A DNA stretch of 44,680 nucleotides from Candidatus Avelusimicrobium excrementipullorum (GTDB lineage: Bacteria; Elusimicrobiota; Elusimicrobia; Elusimicrobiales; Elusimicrobiaceae). The stretch lies in contig DWVB01000033.1 of assembly GCA_019120455.1 (NCBI GenBank), positions 1 through 44,680 of the forward strand. The letters run 5' to 3'. The stretch's first letter is position 1, and every line of letters starts with the position of its first letter. This document shows positions 6,738 through 14,337 of this stretch, in pieces. The translations under genes were made by a program, and so were the position numbers. The notes under the pieces were generated by a model. The model made no database searches, was not told the origin of the DNA, and worked only from the letters and a program-made list of their open reading frames with translations.

Positions 6738-7571
6738 ATGGGTGAAATAGTAGCCATTGCCAACCAGAAAGGCGGTGTGGGTAAAACCACGACGGCCATC
6801 AATTTATCTTATGCCCTGGCCTATTTGGATCAGGAAGTACTGCTGGTAGACTTTGACCCTCAGGGTAATGCCGGCTCCGGTCTGGGCATTACGTTAAATG
6901 ACGGGGAAAAATCCGTCTATCATCTCATTACCAAAAACGCTTCTTTTGAAGAAGTAGTGAGGCAGACTTCTAATGAAATGTTAGATGTTTTGCCTACCTG
7001 CAAAAATTTGGCCGGAGCGGAAGTAGAGTTAGTCAATGTGCGCGGGCGCGAAAATATGCTGCGCGAAGTCCTTGCTCCGCTGCGCAAGATGTACCGCTAC
7101 ATTATTATAGACTGCCCTCCTTCTTTGGGGCTTTTAACCTTAAACGCCTTAATGGCGGCAGACAGCGTTATTACGCCCGTACAATGTGAATATTACGCCA
7201 TGGAAGGGTTGGCCCACTTTATGACGACTATTTCCAAAATTAAACAGTTTTTAAATACCAATTTAAAGCTGGACGGCGGCGTATTGACCATGTATGATGC
7301 GCGCATGAATTTGTCCAAACAGGTATTTGAAGAAGTCAGCCGTTTCTTTGGAGAACAGGTATATAAAACCCCCATTCCGCGCAATATCCGCCTGGCGGAA
7401 GCCCCCAGCTTCGGGCAGTCCATTTTTGATTACGATCCGGCCTGCCGCGGCGCCAATGCTTATGTCAACTTGGCGGTGGAATTTTTGGCCCGCCGCGGCG
7501 CCAACGTGGCGGATTTTGTGAAACCGGATATGGCGGTTTCCGGCAGTTATAATTACGATTTTGGAGGATAA
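6738..7571 (+). CDS. parA: Chromosome-partitioning ATPase ParA (Soj)
   Basis: A 277-residue Walker-type ATPase that binds nucleoid DNA as an ATP dimer and drives movement of ParB-parS complexes. The deviant Walker A is KGGVGKTT (Lys11 to Thr18) with the signature lysine; later motifs are VDFDPQGNAGSGLG and IIDCPPSLGLLTLNAL. It lacks an N-terminal helix-turn-helix, so it is the short chromosomal type. GGAGG stands ahead of ATG 6738. parB begins two bases after its stop, and parS-like sites lie on both sides, so this is the chromosomal partition locus and suggests the origin is close. Confidence 0.97.
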   Translation: MGEIVAIANQKGGVGKTTTAINLSYALAYLDQEVLLVDFDPQGNAGSGLGITLNDGEKSVYHLITKNASFEEVVRQTSNEMLDVLPTCKNLAGAEVELVNVRGRENMLREVLAPLRKMYRYIIIDCPPSLGLLTLNALMAADSVITPVQCEYYAMEGLAHFMTTISKIKQFLNTNLKLDGGVLTMYDARMNLSKQVFEEVSRFFGEQVYKTPIPRNIRLAEAPSFGQSIFDYDPACRGANAYVNLAVEFLARRGANVADFVKPDMAVSGSYNYDFGG

Positions 7572-7573
7572 GT

Positions 7574-8470
7574 ATGGCCAGACAGGCATTAGGCAAAGGG
7601 CTGGACGCTTTGCTCAAACAAACCCAGGAAGTGTTAAATAATCCGGCCGCGGCTCAGAACGACCAAAACAGCGGCGGAGCGTCCGTACAGAAAATCGCTT
7701 TAAATAAAATTATTCCCAATCGTTTCCAGCCGCGACGCGTATTTGACGAGGCGAAACTGCAGGAGCTGGCCCAGTCCATTCAGGAGCACGGCCTGACCCA
7801 GCCGATTGTGGTGGTATACGACGCGGGAATGGATAAATACGAAATTGTCGTCGGGGAGCGGCGTTTCCGCGCCAGCCAGCTGGCGGGCCTGACGGAGATT
7901 GATGCCTTGGTGCATAAAGCGCTGTCCGACCAGCAAATGTGTGCCCTGGCCCTGATTGAAAACATTCAGCGCGAAGATTTAAGCCCCATAGAAACCGCGC
8001 TTGGATACCGTAATTTAATGAATAAATTCGGCATTTCCCAAACCGATTTGGCGCAGTATTGCGGCAAGTCAAAAGGGGCGGTGTCCAATTCCCTGCGCCT
8101 GCTGGAGCTGCCGCAGCATATGCAGGATGCTTTGCAAGACGGTACGATTACGGAAGGACACGGCAAAGCCTTATTAATGCTTTCCGATCCCGCCAAAAAA
8201 GAAACGCTGTTCCAGCGCATGAAAAAGACCAAGATGTCCGTGCGCCAGGCTGAAGACGCGGCGCGGGCGCTGCTGCAGCCTGCCGGAGCCAAAAAAGGGC
8301 CCAAACCGCCGGAGGTTTCCTCTTTTGAAAACGAGCTGCAGGCCGCTTTGGGCACCAAGGTGGAAGTGCGCTACGGCAAAAAAATGTCCAAAGGGGTGCT
8401 GATGATTCAATATAACTCTTTGGAAGAACTGGATAATTTGGCCAGCCGCTTAAAAACCAAACTGTTATAA
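7574..8470 (+). CDS. parB: Chromosome-partitioning protein ParB (Spo0J)
   Basis: A CTP-dependent DNA clamp that loads at parS and spreads. The 298 residues include an N-terminal ParA-interacting segment (ARQALGKGLDALL), the ParB/Srx CTPase domain (IIPNRFQPRRVFD; GERRFRASQLAG, about residues 95-106; ENIQREDLSPIETA), the helix-turn-helix parS-binding domain (ISQTDLAQYCGKSKGAVSN) and a C-terminal dimerisation region. Its parS sites appear to be the GTTTTCACGTGAAAAC palindromes nearby. Their flanks differ from the well-known TGTTTCACGTGAAACA, so the recognition helix may have shifted specificity. A terminator follows. Confidence 0.97.
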   Translation: MARQALGKGLDALLKQTQEVLNNPAAAQNDQNSGGASVQKIALNKIIPNRFQPRRVFDEAKLQELAQSIQEHGLTQPIVVVYDAGMDKYEIVVGERRFRASQLAGLTEIDALVHKALSDQQMCALALIENIQREDLSPIETALGYRNLMNKFGISQTDLAQYCGKSKGAVSNSLRLLELPQHMQDALQDGTITEGHGKALLMLSDPAKKETLFQRMKKTKMSVRQAEDAARALLQPAGAKKGPKPPEVSSFENELQAALGTKVEVRYGKKMSKGVLMIQYNSLEELDNLASRLKTKLL

Positions 8471-8484
8471 AAGAAACAAATTCA

Positions 8485-8516
8485 AAAAGGTCCGGTTTCG
8501 TGCCGGACCTTTTTTG
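8485..8516 (+). terminator. Terminator after parB
   Basis: AAAAGGTCCGG (8485-8495) and CCGGACCTTTTTT (8503-8515) form a strong stem with a T-tract. Confidence 0.9.
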
Positions 8517-8592
8517 TATGTTGAGAAAAACGCGGACGGGACCGGAGAAGATTTGTGGTCTCTTTTTTACGGACACGCGGTAAAAAGAAATG

Positions 8593-8608
8593 GTTTTCAT
8601 GTGAAAAC
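8593..8608. other. parS-like site 5 (degenerate)
   Basis: GTTTTCATGTGAAAAC differs from the perfect site at 5427 by one core base (CATGTG for CACGTG). It lies downstream of parB. Confidence 0.55.
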
Positions 8609-8740
8609 AGCTTTATTTGTCCTTTTTAAGCCGTTAAATGCCTTAAAAAGTGCGATTTTGCGCAAAAAGGCCATTTTTAGCGGGTTTGTCAAAATTTTTA
8701 TCCATTCACTTGTCCGTTTTATAAAAAACTAAATAAAAGC

Positions 8741-8758
8741 CGTTTTTGCGCAAAAACG
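8741..8758. repeat. 18-base perfect palindrome
   Basis: CGTTTTTGCGCAAAAACG is self-complementary over 18 bases. Its core TTTTGCGCAAAA recurs at 8656-8667, 88 bases upstream, so it may be a protein-binding site present in two copies. Confidence 0.6.
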
Positions 8759-8961
8759 ATTTTCTCCGACGGAGAAAACATGAAATTTTGAATTAAAAAA
8801 CCTTTTTTGTTCAACTTTTTACCTTTTAGACCGTTTATGGCTGGCCTTTTAAGGAAGGCAACATCTTATATCCTTTTTTGGAGATCTTCATTTTCTTAAA
8901 GTTAGTGAAACTAACTTTGTGCAGGCGCGGCGGTTTTTTAATAGGCCCAAAGCCGCGTAAA

Positions 8962-8990
8962 AAAACCCCGCACACGAAGCAGGGTTTTTA
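8962..8990. terminator. Bidirectional terminator-like hairpin
   Basis: AAAACCCCGC and GCAGGGTTTTT pair with one mismatch around CACGAA, flanked by A and T runs on opposite sides. It would work from either direction in this convergent gap. Confidence 0.65.
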
Positions 8991-9007
8991 ACCACGACTC
9001 ACAATAA

Positions 9008-9029
9008 ACCCCGGACCTAAGCCCGGGGT
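9008..9029 (-). terminator. Terminator-like hairpin after the DegT gene
   Basis: ACCCCGG (9008-9014) pairs with CCGGGGT (9023-9029). On the minus strand it is followed by TTTATTG, about 30 bases after the aminotransferase stop. Confidence 0.55.
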
Positions 9030-9059
9030 ATTTCATTTCGGATTTTTTTCAAAAACAAA

Positions 9060-10184
9060 TCAGTGGTTTTCGTAAAAATCGCGTATCGTGTCGCAGACCC
9101 GGGTTACCTGTTCCTGGGTCAGCTCCGGAAACATCGGAATGGACAAGACTTCCTGCGCCGCTTTTTCGGCGTTGGGATAATCCTGCGGGTTTAAGTTCAG
9201 GTGTTTGTAGGCCGGCTGTTTATACAGCGGCACAGGATAGTACACCGCCGAGCCGATGCCGTGCTCTTTCAAGTACTGCTGCAGCTCGTCGCGGCGTTCG
9301 GCGCGGATGGTATACACATAATAAGACTGGGAATAACCGGCGGGCGGCAGGGGCGGCGTGACCACCGGCAGACCCTGCAGTCCTTCTTCGTACAAGGCGG
9401 CCACTTTCTGGCGCGCATCGGTCCAGTCGGCCAGGTGGCGCAGTTTTACGCGCAGAATGGCGGCCTGGATTTCGTCCATGCGCAGGGTGGAGCCTTCCAA
9501 ATCGTATTCATAAGCCTTGTCTTTGGCGCGGCCGCTGTGGCGCAGGCTGCGGCAGCGGTCGGCGATGTCGTCGTCATTGGTGGTTACGGCGCCGGCGTCT
9601 CCGCATGCGCCGAGGTTTTTGCTGGGATAAAAACTAAACGCGCCCGCGTCGCCGATACCGCCTACCTTCACGCCGTCTGCGGTGGCTAAATGTGCCTGGG
9701 CGCAGTCTTCTATAACGCGCAGATCATGCTCACGCGCCAAATTCATAATAGCGTCCATATCCGCCGGAAAACCGTACAAATGCACGGGCAGAATGGCTTT
9801 TGTTTTTTTGGTGATTTTGCGTTCAATATCTTTCGGGTCAATGTTATAGGTGCGCGGGTCAATATCGGCAAAAACAAATTTTGCTCCGGTCAGGGAAACA
9901 GAGGACGTCGTAGCGATAAACGTAAACGGGGTGGTAATGACTTCATCCCCTTCGCCGATGCCTGCCGCGCCCAGCGCAATTTGAATGGCGCTGGCGCCCG
10001 ACGAGCAGGTAATGCAGTGTTTCACGCCGATCGCTTCGGCAAATTCTTTTTCAAAGGCTTCCGTTTGCGGGCCGAGCAGCCAGCGCATGGAGTTCAGCGC
10101 GTCCAGCGCGGCGGCATTAATTTCATTTTTTAAAGAATCGTGTTGTTTTTGCAGATTAAACAGCGGTATGGGGGTTTGAGACAT
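9060..10184 (-). CDS. DegT/DnrJ/EryC1/StrS-family aminotransferase
   Basis: A 374-residue PLP enzyme of the type that aminates nucleotide-linked keto-sugars for surface polysaccharide. The PLP-binding lysine is Lys189 in [15 protein letters not shown]. Other family motifs are [26 protein letters not shown] and [11 protein letters not shown], with the C-terminal [18 protein letters not shown] 10184 lies 20 bases after the stop of the MgtC-like gene, so the two probably share a transcript. The sugar substrate is not clear and no other sugar-biosynthesis gene is adjacent, which is unusual for the family. Confidence 0.9.
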   Translation of the reverse strand: MSQTPIPLFNLQKQHDSLKNEINAAALDALNSMRWLLGPQTEAFEKEFAEAIGVKHCITCSSGASAIQIALGAAGIGEGDEVITTPFTFIATTSSVSLTGAKFVFADIDPRTYNIDPKDIERKITKKTKAILPVHLYGFPADMDAIMNLAREHDLRVIEDCAQAHLATADGVKVGGIGDAGAFSFYPSKNLGACGDAGAVTTNDDDIADRCRSLRHSGRAKDKAYEYDLEGSTLRMDEIQAAILRVKLRHLADWTDARQKVAALYEEGLQGLPVVTPPLPPAGYSQSYYVYTIRAERRDELQQYLKEHGIGSAVYYPVPLYKQPAYKHLNLNPQDYPNAEKAAQEVLSIPMFPELTQEQVTRVCDTIRDFYENH

Positions 10185-10204
10185 AACTATTTTACAGACT
10201 CCTT

Positions 10205-10834
10205 TTATTTGTACAGGCTGTATACGTCGGGCATTTCCAGCACGTCTTTGGTGATGTTTTGGAATTCCCGTCCGGTAAACGTGGCCACCAGCGCGACGAC
10301 GAAACGGTTGTCGTGTTTGGTAACTTCTTTTTTAAGAATTTGCACGTTTCTCTTTTCTATTTCTGCACAAATCTGATCCACTACGCTCCATTTCGGCGCG
10401 CAGGTTAAATAAATGGTATCGTAGCGCCGCAGGCGTTCCAGCAGGCCCAGCGTGCGTCGCACGCCCAGCTGCATGAGTATGGCCGCCGCACAGGCGGAGG
10501 AAGCCAAAATGTACTGGCCAAAACCAACCGCCATGCCGATGGCCGCCACCAGCCACACGGCCGCGGCGGTGGTCAGGCCGGAAATTTTGTTGCCTTCGCG
10601 CAGAATCGCGCCCGCGCCCAAAAAACCCACGCCGGATACGATTTGCGCCGCAATACGCCCCGGGTCGCCGCCCATTTCCGCCATGTATAAAGACAACATG
10701 GTAAACAGGGCCGCGCCCAAACAAATAATGGAATTGGTGGCGTAGCCGGCGGGCTTGTCGTTATATTCGCGTTCCAAGCCCATAATGCCGCCCAACACCA
10801 ACGCTAAAACCACTTTAACGATAAAATCTTCCAT
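10205..10834 (-). CDS. MgtC/SapB-family membrane protein
   Basis: A 209-residue inner-membrane protein. The N-terminal half has four to five hydrophobic segments with the MgtC signature [20 protein letters not shown] (about residues 16-35), then [12 protein letters not shown] and [19 protein letters not shown]. The soluble C-terminal part, from about residue 140, looks like the ACT-like domain of this family. MgtC proteins are linked to magnesium limitation and to control of ATP synthase in some species; the role here is unknown. The start is six bases downstream of an extended -10 box (TTGCTATAAT on the minus strand), so the mRNA is predicted to be leaderless. Confidence 0.9.
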   Translation of the reverse strand: MEDFIVKVVLALVLGGIMGLEREYNDKPAGYATNSIICLGAALFTMLSLYMAEMGGDPGRIAAQIVSGVGFLGAGAILREGNKISGLTTAAAVWLVAAIGMAVGFGQYILASSACAAAILMQLGVRRTLGLLERLRRYDTIYLTCAPKWSVVDQICAEIEKRNVQILKKEVTKHDNRFVVALVATFTGREFQNITKDVLEMPDVYSLYK

Positions 10835-10840
10835 GTTTGT

Positions 10841-10850
10841 ATTATAGCAA
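10841..10850 (-). promoter_or_regulatory. Extended -10 promoter of the MgtC-like gene
   Basis: The minus strand reads TTGCTATAAT, then six bases, then ATG. There is no Shine-Dalgarno. Confidence 0.65.
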
Positions 10851-10871
10851 AACGGAGCCCGCCCCGCGTGT

Positions 10872-11921
10872 TTAAAGCACCCACATCAAAACGGCAAAAT
10901 ATACCGCCATGCAGATAATCCCCACGGGCAGAGCCGCGCGCGCCCAGTCACGGCTTTTGATGCCCAGCTTGGAGGCGCAAATAATGTTGGGAATGTTGCC
11001 CGGGATTAACAAGCCTCCCGCCAGCACCAAAGACACCAGCAAAAATACCAGCGTGTCCGGCGGCAGGGAGGGCTGTATTTCAATGCTGGCCAGCGTGGCA
11101 TTGTCCAGCACGGCAGAGAGGGTGTTTATCCAATACAGCACCGCACGCGACAGGTGGCCTATGGTACGCTCCGCCAGCGGTTTAAGTCCTTCTCCCAATA
11201 AAATAAGGGCCGCCACAAACAAATATACTTTTCCCGCGCGGGAAAGCACCGCGGCATTGGTTTCCGGCGAAACGGAACGCTGTCCGTCCGTCAGCGCACA
11301 GGCGCCCAGCCGCGCGGCCAGCGCGGCAAACAGAATAACGCCCGGAATAATCCACCAGCCCAGCAGCTGCAGCAAAAAGAAAAATCCCGCGTGATACGGC
11401 TCCCCGCGCAGGCGCGCCACCACGATGGTGGACAGTGGCTCCCCCACCGGCGTCAGCACCGCGCCCAGCCCGACGGCAAAACAGACGTAGACGGTCAGGC
11501 GCACTTTTTGCCGTTCGTCCAAACGCAGGCCTTTAATGACTTCCGCCGCCAGCAACGCGGCGATAATGGCCGTAATCAGGCTGGAGCACAGCCCCAGAGT
11601 CAGCACGAAAAAAAACAAAAACCAGCGCGGCCCCACGCTTTTTTCGGCGCGGTGAACAAAAATGTTTAATCCGCCGCCGAAACGCTTAAATAAGAATCCC
11701 AGCACCAGCACCGCGGCGGAAATTAGGACGGGTTCTTTGACCGCTTCCAGCAGCAAATGTCCGCTCCACAGCCCCGATACGCTCACCGCGGCGATGCCGC
11801 AGACAAAGAGGAAGATTTCCAATTCCTCTTCGGCCTTTTTAAACAAAAAGGGAACGAACAGCGCCGCCAGCACGACGCCGGAAAGGCAAACGGTTTGCCA
11901 TAAAGAAAGTGCGGTATTCAT
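10872..11921 (-). CDS. DUF1646-family membrane transporter-like protein
   Basis: A 349-residue polytopic inner-membrane protein with about ten hydrophobic segments. The segments SSLITAIIAALLAAEVIKG, LTPVGEPLSTIVVARLRG, SAVLDNATLASIEI and GGLLIPGNIPNIICASKLGIK resemble the DUF1646 family, which is related to the ArsB/NhaD ion-transporter superfamily. A cation or anion exchanger is plausible, but the substrate is unknown. The start is seven bases from a TACAAT -10 box, so it too appears leaderless. The MgtC-like gene begins 37 bases downstream with its own -10, so the three minus-strand genes may be partly co-transcribed. Confidence 0.75.
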   Translation of the reverse strand: MNTALSLWQTVCLSGVVLAALFVPFLFKKAEEELEIFLFVCGIAAVSVSGLWSGHLLLEAVKEPVLISAAVLVLGFLFKRFGGGLNIFVHRAEKSVGPRWFLFFFVLTLGLCSSLITAIIAALLAAEVIKGLRLDERQKVRLTVYVCFAVGLGAVLTPVGEPLSTIVVARLRGEPYHAGFFFLLQLLGWWIIPGVILFAALAARLGACALTDGQRSVSPETNAAVLSRAGKVYLFVAALILLGEGLKPLAERTIGHLSRAVLYWINTLSAVLDNATLASIEIQPSLPPDTLVFLLVSLVLAGGLLIPGNIPNIICASKLGIKSRDWARAALPVGIICMAVYFAVLMWVL

Positions 11922-11928
11922 ATTTGTT

Positions 11929-11934
11929 ATTGTA
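11929..11934 (-). promoter_or_regulatory. -10 box of the DUF1646 gene
   Basis: The minus strand reads TACAAT, seven bases, then ATG 11921. No Shine-Dalgarno is visible. Confidence 0.5.
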
Positions 11935-11972
11935 CCCGAAAAAAGATTTTTGCGCCACCGAAAATAAGATTA

Positions 11973-12003
11973 AAAAACCCGCCGCTTGTTTCCAGGCGGC
12001 GGG
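11973..12003 (-). terminator. Terminator after the outer-membrane protein gene
   Basis: CCCGCCGC (11978-11985) pairs with GCGGCGGG (11996-12003). On the minus strand the stem is followed by TTTTTTAA. Confidence 0.85.
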
Positions 12004-12021
12004 CGGTAAAACGGAAGTGGC

Positions 12022-12666
12022 TTAAAACTTCACGCCCAGTTTTAACATCATCGTCCAGTAACCGAAATTATCGTGGCCGACGCGGTCTTTCAAATCGCTG
12101 CGCAGACCGACCCAGTTGTAGCGGCCTTCGGCGCCGAACACGACGGTTTCGTCAATGTCAAATTCCAGCCCCGCGCCCAGCATCCAGGCGATGTCGGTGC
12201 TGTCGTAGGTTTCGGAGGAATCGGCCGTATCGTTTTTCTCTTTGGCGTACATATAACCGCCTCCGATGCCGGCCGTGCCGTAAATGCGGGTCATGGATTT
12301 GGGGAACAGATACACGCGTCCCGCCACCATGGCCGTGGCCACGCCGGAGCGGAAATTGGCGGTGTCGCCCGCCGTGGTGGTAAAATCGTCTCCTTTGGAG
12401 AAACCGGCGTAGTTGCCGTCCAGGCCCAGCGTCAGCCAGGGCAAAATGTTGCGCACAAACGCAATACCGGCGGAAAAGCCCGTATCGCCGATTTGCTGGG
12501 TCCAGTCGTCTTCCGGCAGGGATACGCCGCCGTAAAATTCCACGCGGGTGGTATTGGTATACAAACCGTATTTAGGGGTTTCTTCATAGGAACAGCAGGT
12601 ATACTGCTGCGCCGCATACAGTGCCGGAGCGCAAAGCAAAGCGGCCAAAATAAATAATTTTTTCAT
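12022..12666 (-). CDS. Outer-membrane beta-barrel protein
   Basis: A 214-residue secreted protein. Residues 1-18 form a signal peptide (MKKLFILAALLCAPALYA). The rest has alternating short strands with aromatic ends (TRVEFYGGVSLPEDDW, GTAGIGGGYMYAKE, WMLGAGLEFDIDETVVFGAEGRYNWVGL) and finishes WTMMLKLGVKF, a C-terminal aromatic residue typical of barrels inserted by the BAM complex. It resembles the OmpW/OmpX-like small porins; no function can be assigned. AAGGAG precedes the ATG. kdsC lies 45 bases upstream on the same strand, and a strong terminator follows. Confidence 0.85.
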   Translation of the reverse strand: MKKLFILAALLCAPALYAAQQYTCCSYEETPKYGLYTNTTRVEFYGGVSLPEDDWTQQIGDTGFSAGIAFVRNILPWLTLGLDGNYAGFSKGDDFTTTAGDTANFRSGVATAMVAGRVYLFPKSMTRIYGTAGIGGGYMYAKEKNDTADSSETYDSTDIAWMLGAGLEFDIDETVVFGAEGRYNWVGLRSDLKDRVGHDNFGYWTMMLKLGVKF

Positions 12667-12711
12667 GAGACTCCTTCTTTGTTTTGTAAGGTGAACGGCT
12701 TCTTTTATATT

Positions 12712-13308
12712 TTATTTTTTCAAAGCGGTTTTGACAACGGTTAATTGTGCCGGAGGGTCGGTAAACGTGCCGTCTTCCACGGCTTGGACGACGCCGTCCC
12801 ACTGTCCGCGGGCCTTTAGAATTTGCTCGCAGATGTCGCGCACCGCGCCGCAGCCGCCGTGTTTGGGGGAAGCGTATACCGCCAGACGCTTGACTTCGTC
12901 CACCCCGTTGGCCACCGTCAGCGGCATGCCGGAGGCTTTCAGAATGCCCAAATCTATAATGTCATCTCCGATAAAAGCGGTTTCCTGCGGGGTGCAGCCA
13001 AAACGCGCGCAGGCGTCCTGTAAAGCCGCAGCTTTATTCATACAGCCAAAGTAAATAATATCCATGCCCAGCAGCCGCGCCCAGTTTTGCAGTACGGGGG
13101 CTGATCCGCGTGAAATAATACCCGTGCGTATGCCGCAGGCGCGCAGGAAAATCATGCCCATCCCGTCCAGCGATTCAAAATTCTTTACTTCTATATTGCG
13201 GCCTTCTCCGTCGGTATACCAAGTAAGCTTGCTGTCTGTCATCACGCCGTCAATGTCGGTCAGCAGAAGTTTGAGGTTTTTGGCTTTTTCAATAAAATCC
13301 GAATTCAT
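12712..13308 (-). CDS. kdsC: 3-deoxy-D-manno-octulosonate 8-phosphate phosphatase
   Basis: Dephosphorylates Kdo-8-phosphate on the way to CMP-Kdo for lipopolysaccharide, so the cell has an LPS-type outer membrane. The 198-residue C0-type HAD protein has the nucleophile Asp18 and Asp20 in LLTDIDGVMTDSKL, motif II in IISRGSAP and motif III/IV in GDDIIDL. I place the start at ATG 13308 (MNSDFIEKAKN); an in-frame extension upstream to 13449 would overlap the divergent gene and does not look like the family. TATAAT lies six bases before this ATG, so the mRNA is predicted to be leaderless. Confidence 0.93.
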   Translation of the reverse strand: MNSDFIEKAKNLKLLLTDIDGVMTDSKLTWYTDGEGRNIEVKNFESLDGMGMIFLRACGIRTGIISRGSAPVLQNWARLLGMDIIYFGCMNKAAALQDACARFGCTPQETAFIGDDIIDLGILKASGMPLTVANGVDEVKRLAVYASPKHGGCGAVRDICEQILKARGQWDGVVQAVEDGTFTDPPAQLTVVKTALKK

Positions 13309-13314
13309 GAAATA

Positions 13315-13323
13315 ATTATACCA
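13315..13323 (-). promoter_or_regulatory. Extended -10 promoter of kdsC
   Basis: The minus strand reads TGGTATAAT, six bases, ATG 13308. It is divergent from the CsgG-like gene promoter. Confidence 0.65.
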
Positions 13324-13366
13324 TTTAACCGTGTTTGATAAGGGGGCAGAGACTATGGAAAAATTA

Positions 13367-13372
13367 TATAAT
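13367..13372 (+). promoter_or_regulatory. -10 box of the CsgG-like gene
   Basis: TATAAT is followed by six bases (GATACT) and ATG 13379. There is no good -35 at standard spacing and no Shine-Dalgarno. Confidence 0.55.
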
Positions 13373-13378
13373 GATACT

Positions 13379-14056
13379 ATGAAAAAGATTTTGCTTTTTT
13401 TGCTGTGTCTGGTTTTTTGGGGAGCGGGCTGCACGCCCAAAACCGTCATCAGCCAAAGCTATGATTTTAACCAAATGGACCGCATCGGCATTATGGGTTT
13501 TACCAGCGCGTACAGTGATTTAAACGGCGTGGAAAATCTGTTTGCCAAATATTTAATAGAATCCGGTTTTAAAGTGGTGGAACGCGCCCAGCTGGACCAG
13601 GTGTTAAAAGAGCACAATATTTCGGTGTCGGGGTATCTGTCACCGGAGACGACGCGCAAAATAGGCGAAATTTTAGGCGTGGACGTGCTGCTGATCGGGG
13701 AAGTGACTTCTTATACGCCCACCCGCACCGGCGTGGCTATGGTAACCACCCGCCGCACCGAATCCCGCCCCGTATATGCCCAGAACGTCATGCAGCTGCC
13801 GGACGGCTCTTATGCCGCCTATACGCAAAACGTGGGCACGCGCTACAGCCACAGCACCGACGTTTCCCCGCAGCAGTATACCATTAATGCGCAGGTGGGC
13901 ATTATTGCCAAACTGGTAGACGTGGAAACGGCGGAAATCGTGTGGATAGGCTCTTTGTCCGAAGAAAGCTCCAGCGCGCTGGACGCGGCGGACTATATTG
14001 CGCGCAGCCTGGTGAAAAGTTTTACCAAAGAGCTGGCCAAACTGCAGGAAAAATAA
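13379..14056 (+). CDS. CsgG-like outer-membrane lipoprotein
   Basis: A 225-residue lipoprotein with signal sequence MKKILLFLLCLVFWGAGC; the lipidated cysteine is Cys18. The mature part resembles the CsgG/curli-assembly family: IGIMGFTSAYSDLNGVEN, FKVVERAQLDQVLKEHN, IGEILGVDVLLIGEVTSYT and AKLVDVETAEIVWIGS. True CsgG forms a curli export pore, but many relatives have unknown roles and no csgA/B/E/F-like gene is nearby. I choose ATG 13379 because only this start gives a normal lipoprotein signal; the in-frame GTG at 13331 would add 16 residues ahead of it. A small membrane protein gene follows after one base. Confidence 0.85.
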   Translation: MKKILLFLLCLVFWGAGCTPKTVISQSYDFNQMDRIGIMGFTSAYSDLNGVENLFAKYLIESGFKVVERAQLDQVLKEHNISVSGYLSPETTRKIGEILGVDVLLIGEVTSYTPTRTGVAMVTTRRTESRPVYAQNVMQLPDGSYAAYTQNVGTRYSHSTDVSPQQYTINAQVGIIAKLVDVETAEIVWIGSLSEESSSALDAADYIARSLVKSFTKELAKLQEK

Positions 14057-14057
14057 T

Positions 14058-14333
14058 ATGCGTCCCGTCACCGAGCAGCAAAAAACCCTTTCTTCCCTGG
14101 CTCTGGGCGGATTTTTTTTCATCGTAAAGACATTAACGGCCGCGCTGCTGGTGCTGCTGGCCGTATTGGTGGTCAGCCAAAGCGCGGTGGCGCCGGTCAG
14201 CACGCGGCTGTTGGGTATGTATGCCGTGCAATATACCGTGCAAACCGTTAAACCCTACCGCCATTTGTTCCCGCGCCCGTATATGGTGCCGGAAGAAGGC
14301 GAAGAACAGATTTTACAAGAACAAACGAGGTAA
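14058..14333 (+). CDS. Small single-pass membrane protein, unknown function
   Basis: A 91-residue protein I do not recognise. It has one long hydrophobic segment (about residues 13-41, FFFIVKTLTAALLVLLAVLV), then a short segment with several tyrosines and prolines, and an acidic tail. The start ATG 14058 is one base after the stop of the CsgG-like gene, and serS begins four bases after its stop, so it is translated within an operon. Position suggests it works with the lipoprotein, but that is inference. Confidence 0.65.
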   Translation: MRPVTEQQKTLSSLALGGFFFIVKTLTAALLVLLAVLVVSQSAVAPVSTRLLGMYAVQYTVQTVKPYRHLFPRPYMVPEEGEEQILQEQTR

Positions 14334-14337
14334 CCCC

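Larger units (their letters stand above)
8517..9059. other. Convergent gene-free gap rich in palindromes
   Basis: About 540 bases between convergent parB and the DegT gene carry no convincing gene. Contents in order: parS-like site 5 (8593), TTTTGCGCAAAA (8656-8667), the 18-base palindrome at 8741-8758, TTTTCTCCG/CGGAGAAAA (8760-8778), AAAGTTAGT/ACTAACTTT (8898-8918), interleaved arms (8926-8967), and two terminator-like hairpins (8962-8990 and 9008-9029). This is much longer and more structured than convergent gaps usually are. Confidence 0.5.

Noticed and set aside
8514-8732. 72-codon open frame after parB
   Set aside because: It begins inside the parB terminator, runs through a parS-like palindrome and other inverted repeats, has no ribosome site and looks like translated AT-rich DNA.
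8920-8990. Possible tRNA or other known small RNA
   Set aside because: No cloverleaf, TTCRANY arm or CCA end, and no match to the 6S, tmRNA, SRP or RNase P cores I can recognise.
13309-13449. Upstream in-frame extension of kdsC
   Set aside because: It would overlap the divergent CsgG-like gene, adds a non-family sequence and passes the kdsC -10 box.
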